A DNA stretch of 49,556 nucleotides from Oscillospiraceae bacterium. GTDB lineage: Bacteria; Bacillota; Clostridia; Oscillospirales; QAMX01. The stretch covers positions 1 to 49,556 of the forward strand of contig SVLY01000016.1 in NCBI GenBank assembly GCA_015067715.1, given 5' to 3'. The number at the start of each line of letters is the position of its first letter. The first letter of the stretch is position 1. The position numbers and the translations under genes were made by a program. Below the pieces are notes generated by a model that ran no database searches, was not told the DNA's origin, and saw nothing but the letters and a program-made list of their open reading frames with translations. This document shows, piece after piece, positions 39,397 to 46,441 of the stretch.

Positions 39397-40056
39397 ATGA
39401 AAAAATATATTACCAACGCCGTTATCTTTGATCTTGACGGCACAGTTGCGGATACACTTGACGACCTTAAAAACAGCGTGAACTACGCCGTCGGCCTTCT
39501 TGGCGTCGAGCCCTACGACCGTCCCACGGTTCAGAGCTTTATCGGCTCGGGTGCGGCAAATCTTATCCGCCGGGCGCTTCCTGCCGGAACGGACGAGGCC
39601 ACTGCAGAGCGCATTCTGAAAGAGTTCCGCGCCCATTACATGGCCCACGTTATGGACCTCACCTGTGCCTATCCCGGCGTTACGGAGATGCTCTCCGATC
39701 TTAAAGCCCGGGGCTTTAAGCTGGCAATAACCTCCAACAAGCCCGACGCCGGAACGAAGGCCATTGCAGATGCCCTTTTCCCGGGGATCTTCGACTACGT
39801 CGCCGGAGAAAAACCGGACGTTCCCAGAAAGCCCGCTCCCGACATGGTCAGACTGGCACTTCGGGCTCTCGGAGAAGAAAGCGCGGTCTACGTTGGCGAT
39901 TCGGACGTAGACGTGCTCACCGCAAAAAATGCGGGACTGGATTGCATTTGCGTTACCTGGGGCTATCGGAGCGTGGAAGAGCTGAAAGCCGCCGGAGGCG
40001 AAGTTTTCGTTTCCACGGGGGCAGAGCTTTCTGCCATGGTGGAAAAACGGGCATAG
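39397..40056 (+). CDS. gph: HAD-family phosphatase (phosphoglycolate phosphatase-like)
   Basis: The 219-residue HAD hydrolase has all four motifs: I VIFDLDGTVADT (nucleophile Asp12), II AITSNKPD, III KPAPDMV (Lys), and IV YVGDSDVDVLTAKNAG (acidic metal ligands). A helical cap (about 16-82) and the signature CVTWGYRSVEELKAAG point to the Gph/PgmB subgroup. Phosphoglycolate phosphatase is the usual call; PpaX-like pyrophosphatase or beta-phosphoglucomutase activity cannot be excluded. GGAGGAAA lies about 10 bases before the ATG. It is monocistronic, divergent from cimA, with a terminator after it. Confidence 0.88.
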   Translation: MKKYITNAVIFDLDGTVADTLDDLKNSVNYAVGLLGVEPYDRPTVQSFIGSGAANLIRRALPAGTDEATAERILKEFRAHYMAHVMDLTCAYPGVTEMLSDLKARGFKLAITSNKPDAGTKAIADALFPGIFDYVAGEKPDVPRKPAPDMVRLALRALGEESAVYVGDSDVDVLTAKNAGLDCICVTWGYRSVEELKAAGGEVFVSTGAELSAMVEKRA

Positions 40057-40130
40057 CCTTACCCACACGGAATAATTATCGCACATTGACAGTGAATTGT
40101 CAAGACAGACCCCATATACAGATAAAAACA

Positions 40131-40165
40131 GGGACAGAGAACGAAGCTTCTCTGTCCCGTATTTT
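40131..40165. terminator. Bidirectional terminator between gph and the mutarotase-like gene
   Basis: An 11-bp stem GGGACAGAGAA (40131-40141) pairs with 40148-40158, followed by GTATTTTTA. AT-rich sequence upstream (GATAAAAACA) gives a T-run on the minus strand too. Confidence 0.88.
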
Positions 40166-40179
40166 TATCCGTTTTTGTC

Positions 40180-41055
40180 TCAGAGTACCTTAACGCTGTA
40201 GGCATGGCTTTTGGCCGCGCCGGGGTCAAGGGAAATGCAAAAGGCTCTCTCGGAAAACTCGCCGGACTCAAAGGCGTTTGCCGGAAGTCCGTGCCAGGGC
40301 TCGAGGCACATAAAGGGCGCGGTCTTTCCGGGAGGAGTCCAGAAGGCCATTACCGGATAGCCGGAATAGTCCATCTCAACGGCGGCGCCTGTGGGGGAGA
40401 CGAGGCGCACCTTGTTCGACTTAAGTCCGCCCATCATAAGCGCGTCGCCCTCGAACATCTCCTGGGTGAGAAGAAGTGTGTCGGTGTTGCGGAGGATATC
40501 CGTGCGGACGTAATCGTCCCGGATGAGAACGTTTTCGTCCCCGTACCATATTGTAGGGCACTCGGCCTGTTCAAAGACCAGCCGGCAGCCCTCAACACAG
40601 TCTGCCCCAAGAGCGGGAAGGTTGATTCCGGGGTGACCGCCAACGGTGTAGTAAAGCACTGTTCCGCCGGTGTTTTTAACGGTGTAAACGGTCTCGAAGC
40701 CGCCCTCGAAGACCCTGTGGGTGACCTCGAAGACGAAGTCGAAGGGGTAGACGGCCCTGGTCTCTTCGGTCTGGGTTATGGCAAGGGTGAGCTCGGACTC
40801 AGTGCGGCTCACAGGGGAAAACTCCATGCCGCGGGCAAAGCCGTGCTTGCCGGGAAAATAGTCCTTTCCGCCGAAGAGCACCTTTCCGTTTTTCAGTCTG
40901 CCGATAAGAGGAAAGAGGTTGGGGTTGTGGCCGGACCAGTATTTTTCGTCGCCCGTCCAGATATATTCCTTTTCGCCGTCCGTAAAGGACACCAGCTCTG
41001 CGCCCTTTGAAAGTACCGTTGCAGAGTATTTGCCGAAGCTGATCTTGTATTCCAT
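40180..41055 (-). CDS. Aldose 1-epimerase family protein (LacX/YeaD-like)
   Basis: The 291-residue mutarotase-fold protein has GAELVSFTDGEKEYIWTGD, NPNLFPLIGRLKNGK, GKHGFARGMEF (His of the active site), YYTVGGHPGINLP (second His) and a C-terminal PFMCLEPWHGLP with Glu as the likely catalytic base. This is the LacX type, about 290 residues, not the classic GalM (about 340). It interconverts sugar anomers, possibly of hexose 6-phosphates or galactose-related sugars. It has a promoter and is divergent from the second sialidase-fold gene, which again places carbohydrate genes together. The two active-site His and the Glu look intact. Confidence 0.9.
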   Translation of the reverse strand: MEYKISFGKYSATVLSKGAELVSFTDGEKEYIWTGDEKYWSGHNPNLFPLIGRLKNGKVLFGGKDYFPGKHGFARGMEFSPVSRTESELTLAITQTEETRAVYPFDFVFEVTHRVFEGGFETVYTVKNTGGTVLYYTVGGHPGINLPALGADCVEGCRLVFEQAECPTIWYGDENVLIRDDYVRTDILRNTDTLLLTQEMFEGDALMMGGLKSNKVRLVSPTGAAVEMDYSGYPVMAFWTPPGKTAPFMCLEPWHGLPANAFESGEFSERAFCISLDPGAAKSHAYSVKVL

Positions 41056-41093
41056 TGTGCCGGATCCCTGCCTTTGTATGTCATATTTTTTAT

Positions 41094-41123
41094 ATTATAC
41101 CATCCCCGGGGCTTTCCGGTCAA
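41094..41123 (-). promoter_or_regulatory. SigA promoter of the mutarotase-like gene
   Basis: Minus strand TTGACC (41118-41123), an 18-base spacer, then TATAAT (41094-41099), 38 bases before the start codon. Confidence 0.78.
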
Positions 41124-41151
41124 GACATAACCCTTGCGGCAGAAAAAACGG

Positions 41152-41180
41152 TTGACATATGAGGGTGAGAAAACTATAAT
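41152..41180 (+). promoter_or_regulatory. SigA promoter of the second sialidase-fold gene
   Basis: Full consensus TTGACA (41152-41157), a 17-base spacer, then TATAAT (41175-41180). It is divergent from the promoter at 41094-41123, only 28 bases away. Confidence 0.92.
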
Positions 41181-41213
41181 CATATCAGGCAGCAGTATCA
41201 GAGGTGAACAGAT

Positions 41214-42500
41214 ATGAAGGTTGAAGCAAAGCTTTATCGGGATGCCAGAGACGACGGAATGTCGGAATGGTTTTCCAGGTGTTATACGGCGGGGGACGGT
41301 CTTGCCATGACGGAGCAAAAACGTCTGCAGAGCGAGTCAGACTATACTAACGGCTCCTATTACCGCACAAGTCCGGATAACGGAAGGACCTGGGGAGAGT
41401 GGATACCTGCCGAAAAGGGTACTGCCCAGGTCTTTGGGGACCACGAGCGTGAGGCTCCGGAGTCTGACCGAAGCGAGATGAATTTTGTTTTGGATTCCGT
41501 TCACGGGAATTATGTCGGCCTTGCAATGGACCGGGTATACAAAAACGGCCACGAAGCCGCATACAGAGCCTTTTGGAGCAGCGGAGAAGTGGGTTTTTCG
41601 GACCACACCTATCTTCTTGTCCGCAGACCGGACGGAACCTCATTCTCTCAGCTTGTGAAATACGAGGAGGGGGACGATTTTGATCCCGACGACCCCGTTG
41701 CACCGGGATATTTTGACAGGAACAAAAGCTACAGGGGAATGAATCTTGTTGCGGAGGAAAACGGAGACCTTATTTTGCTCGTGTGTCCCCCGGTGAGAAA
41801 ATGCTGTGAGATCGCGGGGCTTGACGTGGAAAGCGTCTTTCCTTCGGCACCGGATATAATGCACGGGGTCATGGCGGTGAGAGCGGAGTGGGACGGAGAA
41901 AAATACCGATTTACACCCTCCCGGCCGGTGGTGATCTCCGACAGGCTTTCTTCCCGGGGCGTGGACGAGGCGACCGTTGCAAAGCTGGCCTCCGGCAGGA
42001 TACTCATAGTTTTCCGGGGTTCAAATGTCCGCTCGGAAAACTGGCATACCCGTATTGAGCCGGGAGCCCCGGGATTCAAGTGGTACTGTTTTTCCGATGA
42101 CGGAGGGCTGACCTTCAGCGAGCCTGCACCGTGGAGGTTTGACGACGGGGAGGCCGTGTATTCCTCGGCCAGCATCTCGTATCTGTTCCGGGGGGAGAAG
42201 AACGGAAAACTGTATTGGATCGGAAACGTTACGGACCATAGAGTTTCCGGAAACTTCCCCAGATGGCCGCTCTGCATTGCCCGGGTGGACGAGACCTGGG
42301 GAACGCTGAAAAAGGACACTCTCACCGTGATCGACACCGTCCGTCCGGAGGAGAGCAGGCAGGTCCAGCTTTCAAATTTCTCCTTCTGGCAAAACCGCGA
42401 GACGGGGAAACTTGAGCTCTTCGTGACAAAGATCGGCCAGTTTCCGGATGAGACCGTCTGGAAGTCAGAGGTCTGGCACTATACGGTTACTCTCGAATAG
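41214..42500 (+). CDS. Second sialidase-fold protein, function unknown
   Basis: The 428-residue beta-propeller protein has Asp-box units SPDNGRTWGE and SDDGGLTFSE and aromatic-rich strands typical of BNR proteins. It differs from the one at 25763-26788: longer, fewer Asp-boxes, with an insertion (about 130-200) containing EEGDDFDPDDPVAPGYFDRNKSY-like acidic sequence. No FRIP motif and no signal peptide are seen, so an exo-alpha-sialidase call is not supported; a cytoplasmic sugar-active role is likely. The near-perfect promoter suggests strong expression unless repressed. The leader is short (about 28 bases) with AGAGGTGA as ribosome binding site. It is monocistronic. Confidence 0.8.
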   Translation: MKVEAKLYRDARDDGMSEWFSRCYTAGDGLAMTEQKRLQSESDYTNGSYYRTSPDNGRTWGEWIPAEKGTAQVFGDHEREAPESDRSEMNFVLDSVHGNYVGLAMDRVYKNGHEAAYRAFWSSGEVGFSDHTYLLVRRPDGTSFSQLVKYEEGDDFDPDDPVAPGYFDRNKSYRGMNLVAEENGDLILLVCPPVRKCCEIAGLDVESVFPSAPDIMHGVMAVRAEWDGEKYRFTPSRPVVISDRLSSRGVDEATVAKLASGRILIVFRGSNVRSENWHTRIEPGAPGFKWYCFSDDGGLTFSEPAPWRFDDGEAVYSSASISYLFRGEKNGKLYWIGNVTDHRVSGNFPRWPLCIARVDETWGTLKKDTLTVIDTVRPEESRQVQLSNFSFWQNRETGKLELFVTKIGQFPDETVWKSEVWHYTVTLE

Positions 42501-42514
42501 AACGCTGTAAATAC

Positions 42515-42557
42515 AACTGCCCGAAAAGAGATGCGTCGTCTCTTTTCGGGCAGTTTT
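42515..42557 (+). terminator. Terminator after the second sialidase-fold gene
   Basis: A 17-bp perfect stem (42515-42531 with 42539-42555, AACTGCCCGAAAAGAGA) with a 7-base loop, ending in a run of T. Confidence 0.95.
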
Positions 42558-42574
42558 TTGCCTGAAGGGAAAAT

Positions 42575-43777
42575 TTACTTTATGACCCTTGCTTCAAGGT
42601 AAAAGCGCTTGTCCTCGGCGTGGCCCATGGAGAAGGCCTTGCGGGGGAGAGTTCCGTCCCGCTCGACGGTGGGGAAAAGGGCGGGCTTGGGGAAGGCCGG
42701 CAGCAGGAAGGAGACGGCGTTTTCGCCGCGGCCAAGCTTTTCGGCGGTGTCGTCGCCGTGGATATAGTCGATGGTGCAGCCGTTGGCGGCGGCAAACTCG
42801 TCAAGCAGAGCCTGAAGTCCGGCGCAGGGGAGAGTGTCACCGTCGGGGCAGACACAGACCTCGCCGGTGGTCTCTCCCGCAAAGAAGGGCACGGGTGCGC
42901 AGGTATAGCCCTTTGCCCGGATGAAGGAGAGAAGCTCCTCCGGGTCGCAGAGGGCAAGGCGATGGATGGGCTCGAAGAGAATGCCGTCGTCGCCGATGTT
43001 TTCAAGCTCGGCAAGGGCGTATCTTGCGGGGTGGCTCATTGCGGCATCATGGCCGATGGCGGCGATGACCTCTTCAAAGCAGGCCTTTGCGGCGGCGAGG
43101 GAGTGGTTTCCGTCGCCAACGGCAATGCCAATGGAGCCGCCGGTGAGAGAACAGAGAAGCTCTGTGACCCTTTCGGCGTTTTCGCCGGAGATCACCTTGC
43201 CGGTGATGTGGCCGCTGTTTTCCATAAGGTCAAAATCGTAGACGGTCTCAAGCTCATCCCAGAGCCCGTCCAGCATGGAGTAGAGGCGGTTTTCGAAATC
43301 CTCAAAGAGCATGAGAATGTGGGGGATCTCAAGGGGGGCTTCCCGGCGGAGGTTCACTCTGGGGGGAATGCGCTCGAGAACGGTCTTTTCCGTTGCCCGT
43401 ATGGCAGACTTGCTTCCCACGGAATAGTCGTATTCCGAAAGGTCCACGGCGCCCATAAGTCCCCGGCGGACAAGGCCGGAGCGAAGTGTGCGGCGGAGGT
43501 AGACGTAGCTGTTTTCAAATTTTCTGAACACGCCGCCGGAGAGGTACTCTGCCATTTTTGCGTTTGCCCCGGCGGTGACCTCTGCGGCGTTGGTGGTCTC
43601 AAGATAGGCCTCGGGATAGATGATGTGACGCGCAGAGGGGCGGTTTGCGGTGGCGGCAGAAACTCTGTCCCAATATTCGGGCTCGGAGGTGTACTGGTCG
43701 CAGGCGACCACGCTCCACTTTTCCAAAAGCTCGGTGCAGGGGATGAGTATGTCTGCGGGAGTGAAAAGCTTTCTCAT
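42575..43777 (-). CDS. DUF1015 family protein
   Basis: The 400-residue protein has the DUF1015 marks WSVVACDQYTSEPEYWDRV (near residue 20), SYVYLRRTL, RATEKTVLERIPPR, HILMLFEDFE and GIAVGDGNHSLAAAKACFE (the G-D-G-x-H-S/R-x-x-A motif). Family members are conserved in Firmicutes and Bacteroidetes and often lie near serA and serC; a role in serine or other metabolism has been guessed, but none is proven. GAAAC lies before the ATG and the site is weak. It follows the membrane protein at 43805-44305 by 27 bases on the same strand, so the pair is probably one transcript. No serine genes are in the window. Confidence 0.9.
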   Translation of the reverse strand: MRKLFTPADILIPCTELLEKWSVVACDQYTSEPEYWDRVSAATANRPSARHIIYPEAYLETTNAAEVTAGANAKMAEYLSGGVFRKFENSYVYLRRTLRSGLVRRGLMGAVDLSEYDYSVGSKSAIRATEKTVLERIPPRVNLRREAPLEIPHILMLFEDFENRLYSMLDGLWDELETVYDFDLMENSGHITGKVISGENAERVTELLCSLTGGSIGIAVGDGNHSLAAAKACFEEVIAAIGHDAAMSHPARYALAELENIGDDGILFEPIHRLALCDPEELLSFIRAKGYTCAPVPFFAGETTGEVCVCPDGDTLPCAGLQALLDEFAAANGCTIDYIHGDDTAEKLGRGENAVSFLLPAFPKPALFPTVERDGTLPRKAFSMGHAEDKRFYLEARVIK

Positions 43778-43804
43778 GGATGGATAGTTTCCTTTACGTT
43801 AAAT

Positions 43805-44305
43805 TTACTGTTCCTGTGCTCTGTTGTGAACGAGTTCCCTGATGATCCCGACCAGCTCGTCGCTGGGCTCAAAATAGACCTTCACCCGGGAGCCGTCGTC
43901 GAAGACGCACCACATACACCAGCCCTTTGCCTTGCCCGTCCAGCTGGGACAGCAGTTGAGATCGGTGTAGTCCCCCTTGGGGGTCTTGCCCTCGTAGCTG
44001 GCGGGAGCAAAAAGCTTTATGTCCCTGGCGCGGATAACGACGGAGACGGTCTTTCTCATCTTTTCGCCCTTGGCAATGGAGATGACCTTGTCCGAAACGC
44101 TGTACTCAAAGACGGTCATGGCATAGCGGTAGAGAAAATAGACAATGGCAACTACGATGATAAGTGAGCTGATGTCAAGGGCTATGCGGTATTCGTCCAG
44201 GGGAATGAATCTGAAGCCCACGAACACGGCGGTTATGAGTCCGAAGGCGATGAGAAAGGACCATATTGGCTTGAGCTTTGTTTTTGCGGTTTCTGTGTAG
44301 TTCAT
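43805..44305 (-). CDS. Small membrane protein of unknown function
   Basis: The 166-residue protein has two membrane helices (about 14-34 and 43-63) with a short outside loop, then a cytoplasmic domain of about 100 residues that looks beta-rich: FEYSVSDKVISIAKGEKMRKTVSVVI, RDIKLFAP, NCCPSWTGKAKGWCMWCVFDD, KVYFEPSDELVGIIRELV. The layout of two helices followed by a PH-like (bPH_2-type) domain is common in Gram-positive membrane proteins, though I cannot assign a family. Cysteines cluster in NCC and CMWC. GGAGG lies upstream of the ATG. It is the first gene of a pair with the DUF1015 gene and is divergent from the small-protein cluster that starts at 44379. Confidence 0.8.
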   Translation of the reverse strand: MNYTETAKTKLKPIWSFLIAFGLITAVFVGFRFIPLDEYRIALDISSLIIVVAIVYFLYRYAMTVFEYSVSDKVISIAKGEKMRKTVSVVIRARDIKLFAPASYEGKTPKGDYTDLNCCPSWTGKAKGWCMWCVFDDGSRVKVYFEPSDELVGIIRELVHNRAQEQ

Positions 44306-44378
44306 TTATTTCCTCCGTGGGAACAGGAATTTGTGGCTGTGAATAGAATGGTAACGAAAGGCAGGTGAGCTTATCATC

Positions 44379-44645
44379 ATGGAGAAAAACGCCAAAAACA
44401 TGGTCGCCTCCGCAGAAAAGCTTGCGGGGAACAAGGCGATAACCAAAAACTACGCCCGGCTGAAAAGTCTTGCGGACTCGCCGGAGGCAAAGCGGCTGGT
44501 GTCGAACCTTTCGGAGGAGGATATCTCCGCTCTGGGAAAAGACGGCGACGCGGCCGCCCGGAAGATAAAACAGCTTCTCTCCGGAGCAGAGGGCAAAGCC
44601 CTTATGCGTAAAGTCGCGGAGATAACCGGAACAGGAAAGGACTGA
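44379..44645 (+). CDS. Small helical protein, first of a three-gene unknown cluster
   Basis: The 88-residue protein begins MEKNAKNMVASAEKLAGNKA and ends with KVAEITGTGKD. It is almost all charged amphipathic helix: YARLKSLADSPEAKRLVSNLSEEDIS and AARKIKQLLSGAEGKALMRKVAEI. No membrane segment or signal is present. The segment SPEAKRLV...LLSGAEGKALM recalls the pattern of repeated short helices in small clostridial proteins next to sporulation or coat genes, but I do not recognise a family. AGGTGAGC lies about 12 bases before the ATG. It starts the cluster with genes at 44654 and 44965, all closely spaced. Function unknown. Confidence 0.78.
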   Translation: MEKNAKNMVASAEKLAGNKAITKNYARLKSLADSPEAKRLVSNLSEEDISALGKDGDAAARKIKQLLSGAEGKALMRKVAEITGTGKD

Positions 44646-44653
44646 GCGGCGGA

Positions 44654-44968
44654 ATGGAAGGGTTCGACGAAAAGCTTGAAAGAATACTTTCCTCGCCGGA
44701 GACCATGGGAAAGATCGCGGCTCTGGCAGGTGAGCTTTCCGGAAAAGACTCCGGGGACGCTCCCGAACCCGGAGGAACGGAGGTGCCGGATCTTGGGGCG
44801 ATAGTTTCGGCTGTGAGCTCAATGGCGGAGGACAGACGGATATCCGTGCTGAAGGCCTTAAAGGCTCAGACGGACGGCGCAGGGGCGGCCACCGTGGACA
44901 GAGCCATTCTTGCCATACGCATAGCCAAAACCGTGAAAACAGTTTTGCCGGAGGTGGGCGTGATATGA
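44654..44968 (+). CDS. Small helical protein, second of the three-gene cluster
   Basis: The 104-residue protein begins MEGFDEKLERILSSPETMGKIAALAGEL and has a flexible Gly/Pro/Asp-rich centre (about 31-48, KDSGDAPEPGGTEVP). A second helical half follows, AIVSAVSSMAEDRRISVLKALK and DRAILAIRIAKTVKTVLPEVG. Its first half resembles the preceding protein's repeat (SPE-x-x-x-x-IA/LV), which suggests related modules. There is no signal or membrane helix. It starts 8 bases after the previous stop, with GCGGA as a weak site. It overlaps the third gene by 4 bases (ATGA), a mark of translational coupling. Function unknown. Confidence 0.8.
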   Translation: MEGFDEKLERILSSPETMGKIAALAGELSGKDSGDAPEPGGTEVPDLGAIVSAVSSMAEDRRISVLKALKAQTDGAGAATVDRAILAIRIAKTVKTVLPEVGVI

Positions 44969-45228
44969 TGACGGCAGGCTACAGACCCACGGAGTGGGAG
45001 CGGATAACCCTCGGAAAACCCCAGGAACGTCCGGTTCGGAAGTCTGTTCCGGGAACGGGCGCTCCCGGTGAGCTTTTGGGCTCTGTGGACTACATAAGAC
45101 GGCTTATCTGTGACAACCGGGAGGGAATACTGCTTTTTATCTCCGTCATGCTCATCTGCGACTGTGAGGACAGCGTTGAAATGCTCATTGCCCTTGCGGT
45201 GTTTTTATACCCCATGCTGAAGGGCTGA
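44965..45228 (+). CDS. Small membrane-tail protein, third of the cluster
   Basis: The 87-residue protein has a soluble N-terminal half (TEWERITLGKPQERPVRKS, then GTGAPGELLG) and two short hydrophobic segments in the C-terminal half, GILLFISVMLICDCE and VEMLIALAVFLYPMLKG. The pair Cys-Asp-Cys sits between them, so the last 40 residues probably form a hairpin in the membrane. Its ATG overlaps the previous stop (ATGA). The stop TGA at 45226-45228 touches the trpS stop on the opposite strand (45229-45231), so the two genes meet tail to tail with no space for a terminator. It could anchor the two soluble helical proteins at a membrane (inference). No family recognised. Confidence 0.8.
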   Translation: MMTAGYRPTEWERITLGKPQERPVRKSVPGTGAPGELLGSVDYIRRLICDNREGILLFISVMLICDCEDSVEMLIALAVFLYPMLKG

Positions 45229-46239
45229 TCAGGCTTTTTTGATGAAGCCCACCTTTTTGTAGACTTTGGAAAGGGTTCTTGCGGCAATTCGGGAGGCCTT
45301 TGCGGCGCCGTCAGCGTAGATGGATTCAAGATACGCCTTGTCGGCCAGAAGACGGTTGGCCTCTTCGCGGATGGGGCGCACGGTGTCGCAGACGGCCTCG
45401 CCAACGGCGGGCTTGAAAACGCCGTAGCCCTTGCCGTCGAACTCACGCTCGATCTCCTCGTAGCTCTTGCCGGTGACGGCGGAGTAGATGGTCATAAGGT
45501 TGGAAACGCCCTTTTTGTTTTCGGGGTCGAAGCGCACGCAGGTCTCGCAGTCGGTAACGGCGCGCTTGAACTTGCGCATGATAACGTCGTCGGTATCACG
45601 GAGCATGACGGAGCCGGGATCGTTGTCGTCGGACTTGGACATTTTCTTTTCGGGCTCGGTAAGGCTCATAACTCTGGCGCCAACCTTGGGGACGATGGCG
45701 CGGGGCAGCTTGAACACGTCGCCGTAAACGCCGTTAAAGCGGTTTGCAATGTCACGGCAGAGCTCAACGTGCTGGCGCTGATCCTCGCCCACGGGAACGA
45801 CGTCCGTGCCGTAGAGCAGAATGTCCGCGGCCATGAGAACGGGGTAGGTGAACAGACCGCCGTTGATATTGTCGGCGTTCTTGGCGGATTTGTCCTTGAA
45901 CTGGGTCATGCGGGAAAGCTCGCCGAACATGGCGTAGCAGCCCAGCACCCAGGAGAGCTCGGCGTGCTCGTGAACGTGGCTCTGGATGAAGAGAATACAC
46001 TTCTCGGTGTCCAGACCGCTGGCGATGTAGTAGGCAAGCTGTTCGAGAGCGTTGCGGCGGAGAACGGCGGGGTCCATGCGGATGGTGATGGAGTGCATAT
46101 CCGCAACGCAGAAAATGCTGTTATATTCTTCACAGAGCTCGTTCCAGTTCTTGATGGCTCCAAGGTAAGAGCCCAAGGTGAGCGTGCCCGTGGGTTTGAT
46201 AGCGCTGAATTCTGTGAGTTTTTTAACGTTTTCTTCCAT
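45229..46239 (-). CDS. trpS: Tryptophanyl-tRNA synthetase
   Basis: This class Ic synthetase charges tRNA-Trp with tryptophan. The 336-residue protein has SAIKPTGTLTLGSYLGAIKNW (usually S-G-I-Q-P-T/S-G-x-x-H-L-G-N-Y), FCVADMHSIT, YPVLMAADILLYG, VPVGEDQRQHVELCRDIA and the KMSKS loop (EKKMSKSDDND). In the first motif the HIGH-like H-L-G-N reads TLGS, a replacement of the first His; this is seen in some TrpS groups and need not mean loss of function. The promoter lies about 53 bases upstream. The leader is too short for a T-box riboswitch, so control by uncharged tRNA is unlikely. Confidence 0.95.
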   Translation of the reverse strand: MEENVKKLTEFSAIKPTGTLTLGSYLGAIKNWNELCEEYNSIFCVADMHSITIRMDPAVLRRNALEQLAYYIASGLDTEKCILFIQSHVHEHAELSWVLGCYAMFGELSRMTQFKDKSAKNADNINGGLFTYPVLMAADILLYGTDVVPVGEDQRQHVELCRDIANRFNGVYGDVFKLPRAIVPKVGARVMSLTEPEKKMSKSDDNDPGSVMLRDTDDVIMRKFKRAVTDCETCVRFDPENKKGVSNLMTIYSAVTGKSYEEIEREFDGKGYGVFKPAVGEAVCDTVRPIREEANRLLADKAYLESIYADGAAKASRIAARTLSKVYKKVGFIKKA

Positions 46240-46291
46240 AAAATTTCACCCTGCACCGGCGAAGTGCAAAACAAGCCAGTTTATTTTCTGT

Positions 46292-46320
46292 ATGATACCA
46301 CATATCCGCCAAAAATGCAA
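46292..46320 (-). promoter_or_regulatory. SigA promoter of trpS
   Basis: Minus strand TTGCAT (46315-46320), a 17-base spacer, then TATCAT (46292-46297), about 53 bases before the start codon. Confidence 0.75.
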
Positions 46321-46375
46321 GACGGAAGAGGGAGGAAATGCGGGGAAAGGGGCTTTTTTTGCCTTCCGGTGCGGC

Positions 46376-46404
46376 TTGCTTTTGGTGCGGAATTATAGTA
46401 CAAT
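46376..46404 (+). promoter_or_regulatory. SigA promoter of recD2-comF
   Basis: TTGCTT (46376-46381), a 17-base spacer, then TACAAT (46399-46404), 37 bases before the recD2 start. Confidence 0.72.
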
Positions 46405-46441
46405 ATAATGTAATATTTTTTTTGCGGGAGGTGAGCGGAAG

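Noticed and set aside
40073-40105. Imperfect inverted repeat after gph (TTGACAGTGAATTGTCAA)
   Set aside because: It is a short palindrome that resembles an operator or a weak hairpin but has no T-run and no gene starting beside it; the real terminator is at 40131-40165.
46240-46330. T-box leader in front of trpS
   Set aside because: The promoter leaves a leader of only about 45 bases, with no room for a specifier stem and antiterminator.
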